64,000 nt of DNA from Anaerolineae bacterium (GCA_023382655.1 JAHDWK010000030.1:19490-83489), one strand, 5' to 3'; numbered from the stretch's first letter, positions 51,471-59,399 are shown. Numbers and translations are program-made. The notes: a model not told the origin generated them from the sequence alone.

Positions 51471-52290
51471 CCACCACCCGCCCCGGAATGTTCACTCCCG
51501 TCGGGGCGATGCTGTTGCGGAACTCCATGGTGTGGTTGACCTCATTCACCAGCAAACGCCCGTCCGCCGTTTCCAGCAAATCTATCGCCACAATGCCGCC
51601 GCCAACGGCCGTCGCCGCCGACCGCGACAGCGCCTCAATTTCCGGCGTCACCGGGCAATTTTCCGCCCGCCCACCGCGCGCCGTATTCGTAATCCAGTGC
51701 GCCGAATGGCGGGTGATGGCGCAAATCGTCTCGTCACCAACGACAAAACTGCGAATGTCCCGCCCCGGTTTGTCCACATACTCCTGAATGTAAAAAACGG
51801 AGTGTTGGTAAGACCCCAACGTCGCTTTGTGTTCCAGGATGGCCTCGGCCGCTTCCCGGTCATTGATTTTTGCCAGCAGTCGGCCCCAGGAACCCACCGC
51901 CGGTTTCAGCACCACCGGATAACCCATCTGCTCAATGGCGTCCAGGGCGCTTTCCGGCGAAAAGGCGATCTGCGTGCGCGGCGAGGGCACACTCGCCGCC
52001 GCCAATGCCAGCGTCGTCTCCAATTTGCTGCCACACACCTGCACCACCGGGGCCGTATTCACGCAGGGAATCCCCCACGCGCCCCAGATTTGCAGGCAGG
52101 CCAGCGCCGCCGTATGGCTGACGCAGCGGTCGAGAATGACATCAAAGCGTGTCCATTCAGCGGGGCACATCAAGTCGAACACGGCCGTGCGCACATCAAT
52201 CGTCTCATACGCCACCCCCCGCCGCTCCATCTCCTCAATGAGCAGCTTCTCCTCTACGCGGACTCGGGAAAAAAGGATACCTATTCTCAT
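51448..52290 (-). CDS. lysX: LysW-2-aminoadipate ligase
   Basis: This 280-residue ATP-grasp ligase starts MRIGILFSRVRVEEKLLIEE and has NTAPVVQVCGSKLETTLALA, PVVLKPAVGSWGRL, YIQEYVDKPGRDIRSFVVGD, NTARGGRAENCPV and VNEVNHTMEFRN. The NTARGG(R/K)A stretch and VNHTMEF(R/K)N are LysX signatures. It joins the alpha-amino group of 2-aminoadipate to the C-terminal Glu of LysW. It shares the operon with lysW, encoded just upstream. The last residues (VIRNS) enter a repeat. Confidence 0.92.
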   Translation of the reverse strand: MRIGILFSRVRVEEKLLIEEMERRGVAYETIDVRTAVFDLMCPAEWTRFDVILDRCVSHTAALACLQIWGAWGIPCVNTAPVVQVCGSKLETTLALAAASVPSPRTQIAFSPESALDAIEQMGYPVVLKPAVGSWGRLLAKINDREAAEAILEHKATLGSYQHSVFYIQEYVDKPGRDIRSFVVGDETICAITRHSAHWITNTARGGRAENCPVTPEIEALSRSAATAVGGGIVAIDLLETADGRLLVNEVNHTMEFRNSIAPTGVNIPGRVVDFVIRNS

Positions 52291-52301
52291 GTCGTTTACT
52301 C

Positions 52302-52380
52302 GTGTCCCGTAATCCGTGAACCGTAATCCGTAATCCGAAGCCCGAGGTCGGATAACGGATTACGAACTACGGCTTACGAC
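52302..52380. repeat. Family C array between lysW and lysX
   Basis: CCGTAATCCGTGAACCGTAA and the complementary ATAACGGATTACGAACTACG fold on each other. Such a hairpin in the mRNA could lower lysX relative to lysW. Confidence 0.7.
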
Positions 52381-52382
52381 CT

Positions 52383-52553
52383 TCACTCCCCCCAATCCTC
52401 GGCCACTTCCGGCGCCAGTTCCAGTTGCAGTGGCTGGGTGCCGGTCACTTCTAGTTCCACGCCGCAGTCGGGACATTCCAGGATTTCGCCAGGCAGCACG
52501 GCCGTGCCTACCGTCACTCCACCACCACATTCCGGACATTCAAAATTGTTCAT
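52383..52553 (-). CDS. lysW: LysW amino-group carrier protein
   Basis: This short gene codes for 56 residues. It has two CPxC pairs (FECPECGGG at C6/C9 and LECPDCGVE at C27/C30) that bind one zinc, an acidic body, and the invariant C-terminal EDWGE whose last Glu is conjugated to aminoadipate. These features are diagnostic for LysW. AGGAG stands 8 bp before the ATG. It is the first structural gene of the lysine operon, downstream of the two attenuator modules. Confidence 0.97.
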   Translation of the reverse strand: MNNFECPECGGGVTVGTAVLPGEILECPDCGVELEVTGTQPLQLELAPEVAEDWGE

Positions 52554-52581
52554 CGTTCAACTCCTAAAAATCGTTTCGTTT

Positions 52582-52629
52582 GTAGTAGGCGATTCATCGC
52601 CTTCTGAACGGTGCTAAAGCGCCTACTAC
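52582..52629. repeat. Inverted repeat before lysW
   Basis: GTAGTAGGCG and CGCCTACTAC flank a short inner repeat (GCGATTCATCGC). It lies between the second terminator and lysW. It resembles palindrome family A at the outer arms. Confidence 0.65.
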
Positions 52630-52646
52630 GAACATGGTTGTGAAAC

Positions 52647-52680
52647 AAAAAACGGGCTTACCGCCGTTCCGGTAAGCCCG
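52647..52680 (-). terminator. Attenuator 2 terminator with competing antiterminator
   Basis: On the minus strand CGGGCTTACCG, 6 nt, CGGTAAGCCCG is a perfect 11-bp stem followed by six T. Its loop and the first part of the right arm (52669-52660, GAACGGCGGT) can instead pair with ACCGCCGGTTC at 52742-52732 with one bulged G. The two structures exclude each other. Confidence 0.8.
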
Positions 52681-52708
52681 CCTGATACACCCTTCTACCT
52701 TTTCGCTT

Positions 52709-52801
52709 TCAGGGCACAGTGCAGCACACCAGAACCGGCGGTGGTTTGGCCTTCTTGCCCTGCTTCTTATTCAATTCCCGCGAAAAAGCTACGTCAATCA
52801 T
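52709..52801 (-). CDS. Lys-rich leader peptide 2
   Basis: An ORF of 30 codons begins at ATG 52801. Residues 11-19 read NKKQGKKAK, with five Lys in eight positions, then PPPVLVCCTVP. Its end precedes the second terminator by 29 bp, and codons 20-23 lie in the antiterminator's first arm. I read it as a ribosome-sensing leader whose stalling at Lys codons allows readthrough to lysW. The translation signal in front of the ATG is weak, and a longer in-frame start upstream is possible. Confidence 0.6.
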   Translation of the reverse strand: MIDVAFSRELNKKQGKKAKPPPVLVCCTVP

Positions 52802-52812
52802 CTGTTTTTGGG

Positions 52813-52867
52813 CCACGAATGACACGAATTTCACGAAGGCAATTCGTGTCATTCGTCCCATTCGTGG
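52813..52867. repeat. CACGAAT inverted repeat
   Basis: CCACGAATGACACGAATT and AATTCGTGTCATTCGT...ATTCGTGG make a long hairpin between the two leader modules. It belongs to a class of repeats built on CACGAAT units. Confidence 0.7.
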
Positions 52868-52871
52868 CAAT

Positions 52872-52903
52872 AAAAAAGCCCCGCCGGTCATCTGGCGGGG
52901 CTT
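52872..52903 (-). terminator. Attenuator 1 terminator with competing antiterminator
   Basis: On the minus strand AAAGCCCCGCC, 8 nt, GGCGGGGCTTT is a perfect stem followed by TTT ATT. The stretch CCAGATGACC (52895-52886), covering its inner end and loop, can pair with GGTTATCTGG (52946-52937) immediately after the leader stop codon. A helix between GTTGTGC (near 52933-52927) and GCACAGC supports the alternative fold. Confidence 0.85.
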
Positions 52904-52946
52904 TGCTGTGCAAACGAATGTCGGGAACGCACAACGTCCAGATAAC

Positions 52947-53012
52947 CTACCGGTTTCTGTTGCCCTTCTTGCTCTTCTTGGAGACAAAAATTGGAGTGGT
53001 TGTGTTCATCAT
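52947..53012 (-). CDS. Lys-containing leader peptide 1 (leaderless)
   Basis: The 21-codon ORF begins ATGATG at 53012, almost at the expected transcription start, and reads MMNTTTPIFVSKKSKKGNRNR. Lys codons 12, 13, 15 and 16 sit where a stalled ribosome would leave the antiterminator arm (52946-52937) free; a ribosome at the stop codon (52949-52947) would cover it. This is the classical geometry of amino-acid attenuation. Codon 1 or 2 may be the start. Confidence 0.75.
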   Translation of the reverse strand: MMNTTTPIFVSKKSKKGNRNR

Positions 53013-53019
53013 GTGTAGA

Positions 53020-53047
53020 AGTGTAACCGGGTACAAAGAAATGTCAA
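53020..53047 (-). promoter_or_regulatory. Promoter of the lysine operon
   Basis: TTGACA (53047-53042) and TACACT (53025-53020) are 16 bp apart. Transcription would start about 53013, one base or so before the first leader codon. Confidence 0.7.
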
Positions 53048-53322
53048 CGGCCGTGCCTTCTTTTCTGCCAAAGTGACCAACCCCAACGCCCCATCATCGG
53101 TCATTATTCACAACATATCGAACACGCCGGTCACTTCAATCATCTCCCGGAATGGCAGTGACGACACAGCCTGGCAGTTCAGGTTACACCCCAATCCAAA
53201 ACGGGACTGGAACCGTCATTATCGGGACAAAAAGAAACCACGTCTGCATTAGTCTGGGGCCAGTAACTTGTAGCAAGCCAGTCACCTACGTGTGAGTAGC
53301 TGACTATCTGGAAAGGGGTAAT
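53048..53322. other. Divergent spacer upstream of the lysine operon and the aminotransferase
   Basis: No ORF here has support. GGAAAGGGG before 53323 is the ribosome site of the aminotransferase. I see no other clear signal. Confidence 0.4.
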
Positions 53323-54789
53323 ATGATGACCGTAAACCTGCCTGTGATATCCATACACCGTCCCGTTTCCCCGTTTGATAAGGCGTGGTCCGCTTTTCAA
53401 TCCCTGTATCCGGCTTATGCCAACACCAGAGTATTGGACGAATTACGACGACGCGAATACGGCCGTCTCGACAACCAGGGCCATGTATACCTGGACTATA
53501 CGGGCGGCAGCTTATATGCAAAGTCACAACTAACAGCACACCACGCCTTGCTCAACCACCATGTCTTTGGCAATCCACACTCGCAAAACCCCACTTCTCT
53601 GGCAATGACGGAAAGAGTGGAACAGGGGCGCCGCACCATTCTGGACTATTTCAACGCCTCACCGGAGGAATATGTGGTCATCTTCACTGCCAACGCCAGT
53701 GGCGCTATCAAACTGGTGGGCGAAGCCTATCCATTTACCGGGCAAAGTCATTACTTGCTCACGGCCGATAATCACAACTCTATCAATGGTATTCGCCAGT
53801 TCGCTGAGGCCAAAGGGGCGCAAATTTCCTACATCCCGGTTGTGCCGCCGGAATTATGCCTGGATTTGGCTACCATTCCAGAATATCTCCGGCTGGGTCG
53901 GCCGCAAGCCCCCAATCTTTTGGCCTTTCCGGCCCAGTCGAACTTTTCCGGCGTACAGCACCCGCTTGAATTGATACAGGTGGCACACGCCCGCGGTTGG
54001 GATGTCTTGCTAGATGCCGCTTCTTTCGCGCCCACGAACCGACTGGATGTGAGCCGCTGGCAGCCAGACTTTGTAACCCTCTCTTTCTACAAAATCTTTG
54101 GCTATCCAACCGGTATTGGCTGCCTGCTGGCGCGGCGTTCAGCGCTGGCAAAGTTGCAGCGACCCTGGTTTGCCGGAGGCGCTGTCTCCCTGGTGTCCGT
54201 TCGTTCCCAGCACCACCTCATGGCTCCAGATGAAATGGGGTACGAAGATGGGACTGTAAACTATATCAATATCCCGGCCGTGGAAATCGGATTGAAGTAT
54301 GTCAGGCGAATCAGTATGGACGTGATTCATACCCGCGTCCAAATTTTGACCGAATGGCTAATAGATAGATTGCTGAAATTACAGCATCAAAACGGCCATC
54401 CCCTGGTGTATCTGCACGGACCAAAAGAGATGCAGCGGCGTGGTGGTACACTGGCGATGAATTTCTATGATCCGGCTGGCGTACCTTTCAATGTTTTTGT
54501 CGTGGAACAATTAGCTAATAAAGCTAACATTTCCCTGCGTACCGGTTGTTTTTGTAATCCGGGGGCCAGCGAGTTTGCGCATGGTTTAGACGCCCAACAG
54601 CTAGACACCTTCTGGCAAAGCTGCCCTACGCCAACGCCTGCTAGCCTGAATGAGTATATGCTGGCACAACATACCAGAGCCGTTGGCGCTACGCGCGTTT
54701 CGGTGGGGCTGGTCAGCAACTTTGCTGATGTCTACAAATTTATCGTCTTTGCCCGCAGTTTCCTAAATCGTTCAGTTTCAGCCATGTAA
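53323..54789 (+). CDS. Class V aminotransferase, MOCOS/cysteine-desulfurase-like
   Basis: The 488-residue protein has VYLDYTGGSLY, NPHSQNPTSLAMTERVEQGR, TANASGAIKLVGE, NHNSINGIR, LLDAASFAPTNRLDVSRWQP, the PLP lysine K257 in SFYKIFGYPTGIG, and RTGCFCNPGA with C409 and C411. The FYKIFGYPTG motif and the long C-terminal part match the NifS-like half of molybdenum cofactor sulfurase rather than IscS/SufS. The catalytic Cys suggests desulfurase activity. No MOSC domain is fused; a separate MOSC gene lies in the lysine operon. Starts ATGATG. Confidence 0.85.
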   Translation: MMTVNLPVISIHRPVSPFDKAWSAFQSLYPAYANTRVLDELRRREYGRLDNQGHVYLDYTGGSLYAKSQLTAHHALLNHHVFGNPHSQNPTSLAMTERVEQGRRTILDYFNASPEEYVVIFTANASGAIKLVGEAYPFTGQSHYLLTADNHNSINGIRQFAEAKGAQISYIPVVPPELCLDLATIPEYLRLGRPQAPNLLAFPAQSNFSGVQHPLELIQVAHARGWDVLLDAASFAPTNRLDVSRWQPDFVTLSFYKIFGYPTGIGCLLARRSALAKLQRPWFAGGAVSLVSVRSQHHLMAPDEMGYEDGTVNYINIPAVEIGLKYVRRISMDVIHTRVQILTEWLIDRLLKLQHQNGHPLVYLHGPKEMQRRGGTLAMNFYDPAGVPFNVFVVEQLANKANISLRTGCFCNPGASEFAHGLDAQQLDTFWQSCPTPTPASLNEYMLAQHTRAVGATRVSVGLVSNFADVYKFIVFARSFLNRSVSAM

Positions 54790-55094
54790 TCGTTATCCCC
54801 TTGACACACCTCGCTATCTTCTCGCTTTCAGAGTTCAGGAACCGACGGCCGTCCAAGCCCCTTACCCTGGTTCTTGGTGAATTATCAACGGCCGTATCCC
54901 CATTTCTGCCACAATAACCACCTCCACCTTCCTCACCTTCAGTCATGCTTCGCAATAGCTCGATGTTCTTGATATTTCCTTGACACTTTCTCTCCGTTTT
55001 TTGTCCCTGCCTTGATGTTTTTTCTGCTTGAATGGTATGAGGTGACAGGCACCTTTGGAAGTGCCTGTCACCTCATACGGACAATGGAGGTTTT
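54790..55094. other. 305-bp gap before the kdp genes
   Basis: The gap holds two ACGGCCGT copies, a TTGACA at 54979 with no clear -10 in place, and a perfect inverted repeat near its end. I see no ORF with support. Kdp transcription should start here. Confidence 0.4.
55035..55078. repeat. Perfect 18-bp inverted repeat upstream of kdp
   Basis: GTATGAGGTGACAGGCAC, 8 nt, GTGCCTGTCACCTCATAC pair without mismatch, 17 bp before the first small kdp ORF. It is not followed by a T-run. Similar GTGACAGGCAC palindromes occur as dispersed repeats in many bacteria by my recollection, so it need not be a KdpE site. Confidence 0.75.
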
Positions 55095-55190
55095 ATGGAC
55101 ATCGTATACATGCTCTTGACCCTCCTCTTTTTTGCTGCCAGTTACGGGCTGATTCTGGTCTGTGATCGGCTGATGGAGGAGCAAAAATGA
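55095..55190 (+). CDS. Small single-TM protein upstream of kdpF
   Basis: The 31-residue protein has one TM helix (about 4-24) and a charged end CDRLMEEQK. A site GGAGG lies 6-7 bp before the ATG and the stop overlaps kdpF (ATGA), so translation is coupled. Similar tiny proteins occur before kdpF in other bacteria as I recall; no name or role is known. Confidence 0.75.
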   Translation: MDIVYMLLTLLFFAASYGLILVCDRLMEEQK

Positions 55191-55279
55191 CACTGCTTTA
55201 TGCAATTTCAGGCTTACTGGCGCTGGGCCTGCTGGTGTATCTGGTAGTCGCCCTGCTCAAACCGGAGTGGTTCGGATGA
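55187..55279 (+). CDS. kdpF: KdpF, small potassium-ATPase subunit
   Basis: The 30-residue single-TM peptide (ISGLLALGLLVYLVVALLKP) ends PEWFG. KdpF helps stabilise the KdpFABC complex. It overlaps both neighbours by ATGA and matches the family's usual 29 residues. Confidence 0.92.
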   Translation: MTLLYAISGLLALGLLVYLVVALLKPEWFG

Positions 55280-57012
55280 CCCTATTTGGCTGGTTTCAAC
55301 TCATCTTGTATATAACCATCTTGCTACTGCTTGTGAAGCCATTAGGGGCTTACATGGCGCGGGTATACCAGGGTGAACGCACCTTTATGCACCCCATCCT
55401 GCAACCGGCCGAGCGGCTGATTTACCGTCTAGTGGGCACAGACCCCACGGCGGAGATGAACTGGAAGACATATGCCGTCGCTATGCTCCTCTTTAATTTT
55501 GTTGGCCTGATCCTGGTTTACCTGCTGCAACGGCTGCAAGGGTTTTTGCCGTTGAATCCGCAGGGGTTGGGCGCGGTGACGCCTGATTCGTCGTGGAACA
55601 CGGCCGTCTCCTTCACCACCAATACTAACTGGCAAGGATACGGCGGTGAAACCACCATGAGCTATCTGACCCAAATGTTGGGCATGAACCTGCAAAACTT
55701 TGTTTCCGCGGCCACCGGCATAGCCGTGCTGGTAGCCTTCATTCGCGGTTTCACCCGCCACAGCAGCAAAACCATCGGCAACTTCTGGGTAGACCTGACG
55801 CGCAGCATCCTTTACATTTTGCTGCCCTTGTCATTGCTTGTCTCCCTGATCCTGGTCTCGCAGGGGGTGGTGCAAACCTTACGACCGTACCAGACGGTGT
55901 CATTGCTTCAGCCGGCAACCGACAGTAATGGTGCGATGGTGACAGAACAGGTCTTAGCCGTTGGCCCAGCCGCTTCCCAAATTGCTATTAAACAACTGGG
56001 TACCAATGGCGGCGGTTTCTTCAACGTCAATTCGGCTCATCCCTTCGAGAATCCTACACCCCTATCCAACTTTGTGGAGATGCTTTCTATCTTGCTCATT
56101 CCAGCGGCGCTTTGTTACACCTTTGGCAAGATGGTAAAGGATACCCGCCAGGGCTGGGCGCTGCTGACGGTGATGACCGTCATCTTTGTTATCTTGTTGG
56201 GCACGGCCGTCTGGGCCGAGCAAAATGGCAACCCCGCTTTTACCAAACTGGGTATAGACCAGACCGCCAGTGAGACCCAATCCGGCGGCAACATGGAAGG
56301 CAAAGAAGCGCGTTTTGGCATTGCCAATTCAGCTTTGTGGGCCACAGCCACAACGGCCGCTTCCAACGGCTCGGTCAACTCCATGCACGATTCATACACT
56401 CCGCTCGGCGGTCTTGTGCCCATGTGGTTGATGCAGTTGGGCGAAATCATTTATGGCGGCGTCGGTTCTGGGCTGTACGGGATGCTGGCTTTTGCTATTG
56501 TGGCCGTATTCATCGCCGGGCTGATGGTCGGCCGCACACCCGAATACCTGGGCAAGAAAATTGAAGCCTATGAAATGAAGATGGCTTCTCTGGTGATATT
56601 GATACCGGTCGTGGTGGTGTTGGGGGGCACGGCCGTAGCCGTCCTCAGCACCTCTGGCAAAGCCACCATCTTCAACCCCGGTGCGCACGGCTTTAGCGAA
56701 GTGTTGTACGCCTTCTCCTCTGCCGGAAACAACAATGGCAGTGCCTTTGCCGGACTGGGGGCCAACACGCCCTTTTACAACACTGCTCTGGGCGTGGCCA
56801 TGCTCTTTGCCCGCTATTGGCTGGCAATACCCACTTTAGCCATTGCCGGTTCGCTAGTACGCAAAAAGACGGTTCCGGTCGGAGCAGGCACACTCCCCAC
56901 ACACGGCCCGCTCTTCATCGGCTGGCTCACGGCCGTCATCATCCTGGTCGGCGCACTCAGTTTCATCCCCGCCCTGGCCCTGGGGCCGATTATCGAGCAT
57001 CTGCTCCTATGA
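55276..57012 (+). CDS. kdpA: Potassium-transporting ATPase subunit A
   Basis: The 578-residue channel-like subunit has the typical selectivity-filter regions: FTTNTNWQGYGGE, IKQLGTNGGGFFNVNSAHPF, SAGNNNGSAFAGLG, and about ten TM helices. It binds potassium and is related to KtrB/TrkH. ATG 55276 overlaps kdpF; a GTG at 55267 is not needed. The length is normal. Confidence 0.96.
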   Translation: MTLFGWFQLILYITILLLLVKPLGAYMARVYQGERTFMHPILQPAERLIYRLVGTDPTAEMNWKTYAVAMLLFNFVGLILVYLLQRLQGFLPLNPQGLGAVTPDSSWNTAVSFTTNTNWQGYGGETTMSYLTQMLGMNLQNFVSAATGIAVLVAFIRGFTRHSSKTIGNFWVDLTRSILYILLPLSLLVSLILVSQGVVQTLRPYQTVSLLQPATDSNGAMVTEQVLAVGPAASQIAIKQLGTNGGGFFNVNSAHPFENPTPLSNFVEMLSILLIPAALCYTFGKMVKDTRQGWALLTVMTVIFVILLGTAVWAEQNGNPAFTKLGIDQTASETQSGGNMEGKEARFGIANSALWATATTAASNGSVNSMHDSYTPLGGLVPMWLMQLGEIIYGGVGSGLYGMLAFAIVAVFIAGLMVGRTPEYLGKKIEAYEMKMASLVILIPVVVVLGGTAVAVLSTSGKATIFNPGAHGFSEVLYAFSSAGNNNGSAFAGLGANTPFYNTALGVAMLFARYWLAIPTLAIAGSLVRKKTVPVGAGTLPTHGPLFIGWLTAVIILVGALSFIPALALGPIIEHLLL

Positions 57013-57029
57013 AAACAATCCGCAGAATA

Positions 57030-57071
57030 CGCAGATTTCACAGATTGCTTTTTTTATCTGTGTCATCTGCG
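57030..57071. repeat. Imperfect hairpin between kdpA and kdpB
   Basis: CGCAGATTTCACAGAT and ATCTGTGTCATCTGCG form a 16-bp stem with two mismatches around a T-rich loop in the 88-bp gap. It could tune kdpA/kdpB ratios; no RBS is clear behind it. Confidence 0.65.
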
Positions 57072-57100
57072 AAATCTTTGATTTTGATACGGAAATAAAA

Positions 57101-59179
57101 ATGACACCCAAACCAACTCATCAACGGCGCATGATATACCAACGCGCCTTTGTAGATTCTTTTCGCAAACTGAACCCGCGCTGGATGGTGCGTAACCCGG
57201 TCATGTTCGTGGTAGAGGTGGGCAGTGTGTTAACCACCCTGCTCTGGCTGCAATCGTTCATTGGCGAAGGTGAAGCGGCCGCCGGTTTCATCGGCGCTGT
57301 CACTATCTGGCTGTGGTTCACCGTCCTATTTGCCAACTTCTCCGAGGCGCTGGCCGAAGGGCGGGGCAAGGCCCAGGCCGACGCGCTGCGCCGCACCCGC
57401 CAGGAAACACAGGCGAAGAAATTGCGCCAGCCCAAACGAGACGCCGGTTACGATATGACACCCTCCACCGCCTTACGCCGGGGAGACGCCTTTCTGGTAG
57501 AAGCGGGGGACATGATCCCGGCTGATGGCGAAGTGGTGGAAGGCATTGCCTCGGTGGATGAGAGCGCAGTGACGGGTGAAAGTGCGCCGGTCATCCGCGA
57601 ATCGGGCGGCGACCGCAGTGCGGTGACAGGCGGCACACGCATCCTGTCTGACTGGCTCATCATTCAAGTGACCACCAACCCCGGCGAAGGCTTTTTAGAT
57701 CGCATGATCAGCCTGGTGGAAGGGGCCAAGCGGCAAAAAACGCCCAACGAAATCGCCCTGAACATTTTGCTGGCCGGTTTTACCATCATCTTCCTGATGG
57801 TCTGCATTACTCTGCTACCCTATTCGCTTTACAGTGTGGAAGCAGCCGGGCAGGGAACGCCCATCACCATTACGGTGCTGGTGGCTCTGCTGGTCTGCCT
57901 GATTCCCACCACCATTGGTGGTTTGCTCAACGCCATCGGCATTGCCGGGATGGACCGCATGATTCAGCGCAACGTGATCGCCATGTCCGGTCGGGCCGTT
58001 GAAGCGGCTGGCGATGTGGACGTGCTGCTGCTGGACAAAACAGGCACCATTACCCTGGGCAACCGGCAGGCGGTGGAATTTATCCCGGTTGGTGAAGCCA
58101 ATCCTTTGGAACTGGCGGAAGCGGCCCAACTGTCTTCGCTGGCGGACGAGACGCCGGAAGGGCGCAGCATTGTGGTGCTGGCAAAGGAGCAATATGGGCT
58201 GCGCGGCCGACCCGTCGGCGGTGGGGCTGATGGCACAGACTGGATGCACTTTATCCCCTTCACGGCGCAGACGCGCATGAGCGGCGTAGACCTGGACGGG
58301 GTGAGCATCCGCAAGGGCGCGCCGGATACGATGCTGGCCTTGATGCAAAACAATGGTCACGCGATTCCGGGGGATTTGCGCACGGCCGTAGACAGCATTG
58401 CCCGCGCTGGTGGGACGCCCCTGGTGGTGGCCCGCAATGGGCAGGCGTTGGGTGTTATTCACCTGAAAGACATTGTAAAAGGGGGCATTCAGGAGCGGTT
58501 TGCTCATTTGCGCCAGATGGGTATTAAAACGGTGATGATTACCGGCGATAACCCGCTGACGGCGGCGGCGATTGCCGCCGAAGCAGGTGTGGATGACTTT
58601 CTGGCGCAGGCCACACCAGAAACCAAGCTGAAGCTCATCCGCGAATACCAGGCAGGCGGCCGGTTGGTCGCCATGACTGGCGACGGTACCAACGACGCGC
58701 CCGCGCTGGCGCAGGCCGATGTAGCCGTCGCCATGAACACCGGCACACAGCCCGCCCGCGAAGCAGCCAACATGGTTGACCTGGACAGCAACCCGACCAA
58801 GCTGATTGAGATCGTGGAAATCGGCAAACAACTGCTGATGACACGCGGATCGTTAACGACGTTTAGCATTGCCAACGATGTGGCTAAGTATTTTGCTATC
58901 ATCCCCGCCGCTTTTGCCACCACCTATCCGGCGCTAAACGCCCTGAATTTTATGGGGCTGGCAACGCCGGAGAGCGCGATTCTGTCGGCCGTTATCTTTA
59001 ACGCCCTGATTATCGTCTTTCTCATTCCGTTGGCGCTGCGCGGTGTGCCCTACCGGCCCGTGGGCGCAGCCCAACTGCTGCGCGACAACCTGCTGATTTA
59101 CGGCCTGGGCGGCCTGATTGCCCCGTTTATTGGTATCAAGCTGATTGATATCCTGCTGGTAGCTTTGGGGCTGGTGTAA
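57101..59179 (+). CDS. kdpB: Potassium-transporting P-type ATPase subunit B
   Basis: The 692-residue P-type ATPase has the phospho-acceptor D312 in DKTGTITLGNR, TGES (actuator), KGAPD (nucleotide binding) and TGDGTNDAPALAQADV (hinge). It energises potassium uptake with KdpA. The length is usual. An N-terminal basic lead (TPKPTHQRRM) precedes the first helix. Confidence 0.97.
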   Translation: MTPKPTHQRRMIYQRAFVDSFRKLNPRWMVRNPVMFVVEVGSVLTTLLWLQSFIGEGEAAAGFIGAVTIWLWFTVLFANFSEALAEGRGKAQADALRRTRQETQAKKLRQPKRDAGYDMTPSTALRRGDAFLVEAGDMIPADGEVVEGIASVDESAVTGESAPVIRESGGDRSAVTGGTRILSDWLIIQVTTNPGEGFLDRMISLVEGAKRQKTPNEIALNILLAGFTIIFLMVCITLLPYSLYSVEAAGQGTPITITVLVALLVCLIPTTIGGLLNAIGIAGMDRMIQRNVIAMSGRAVEAAGDVDVLLLDKTGTITLGNRQAVEFIPVGEANPLELAEAAQLSSLADETPEGRSIVVLAKEQYGLRGRPVGGGADGTDWMHFIPFTAQTRMSGVDLDGVSIRKGAPDTMLALMQNNGHAIPGDLRTAVDSIARAGGTPLVVARNGQALGVIHLKDIVKGGIQERFAHLRQMGIKTVMITGDNPLTAAAIAAEAGVDDFLAQATPETKLKLIREYQAGGRLVAMTGDGTNDAPALAQADVAVAMNTGTQPAREAANMVDLDSNPTKLIEIVEIGKQLLMTRGSLTTFSIANDVAKYFAIIPAAFATTYPALNALNFMGLATPESAILSAVIFNALIIVFLIPLALRGVPYRPVGAAQLLRDNLLIYGLGGLIAPFIGIKLIDILLVALGLV

Positions 59180-59200
59180 AAATACAAGGAGCATAGGAAC

Positions 59201-59398
59201 ATGATGAATCAGACAAATAGACGGCCGTCACATCGGCAGTTGTGGTTCTTACTGCTACTGATGCCCGCTTTGTTATTCTCAGAACGTACCCTCTCTATTT
59301 CCAGCCTGGATCATCGCATCATGCAAATGACGATCGTTCTGCTGGTTTACGGGTTTATGTTCTACTGGACGGCCGTAGAATCCTACAAGGAAATATGA
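59201..59398 (+). CDS. Small membrane protein between kdpB and kdpC
   Basis: The 65-residue protein has two TM helices (about 13-27 and 43-57) joined by SERTLSISSLDHR. It lies 21 bp after kdpB and one base before kdpC and so is likely part of the operon. I know no named family; it may be an accessory of the Kdp complex in this group. Confidence 0.7.
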   Translation: MMNQTNRRPSHRQLWFLLLLMPALLFSERTLSISSLDHRIMQMTIVLLVYGFMFYWTAVESYKEI

Positions 59399-59399
59399 C

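Noticed and set aside
52709..52987. 92-codon minus-strand frame across the leader region
   Set aside because: It runs through a terminator and a repeat hairpin; only its last 30 codons, from ATG 52801, make sense as a leader peptide.
52554..53050. Lysine riboswitch (L box) upstream of lysW
   Set aside because: I see no L-box core; two Lys-rich leader ORFs with terminator/antiterminator pairs explain the region better.
57815..58831. 338-codon minus-strand frame opposite kdpB
   Set aside because: Antisense shadow; His/Arg-rich without recognisable domain.
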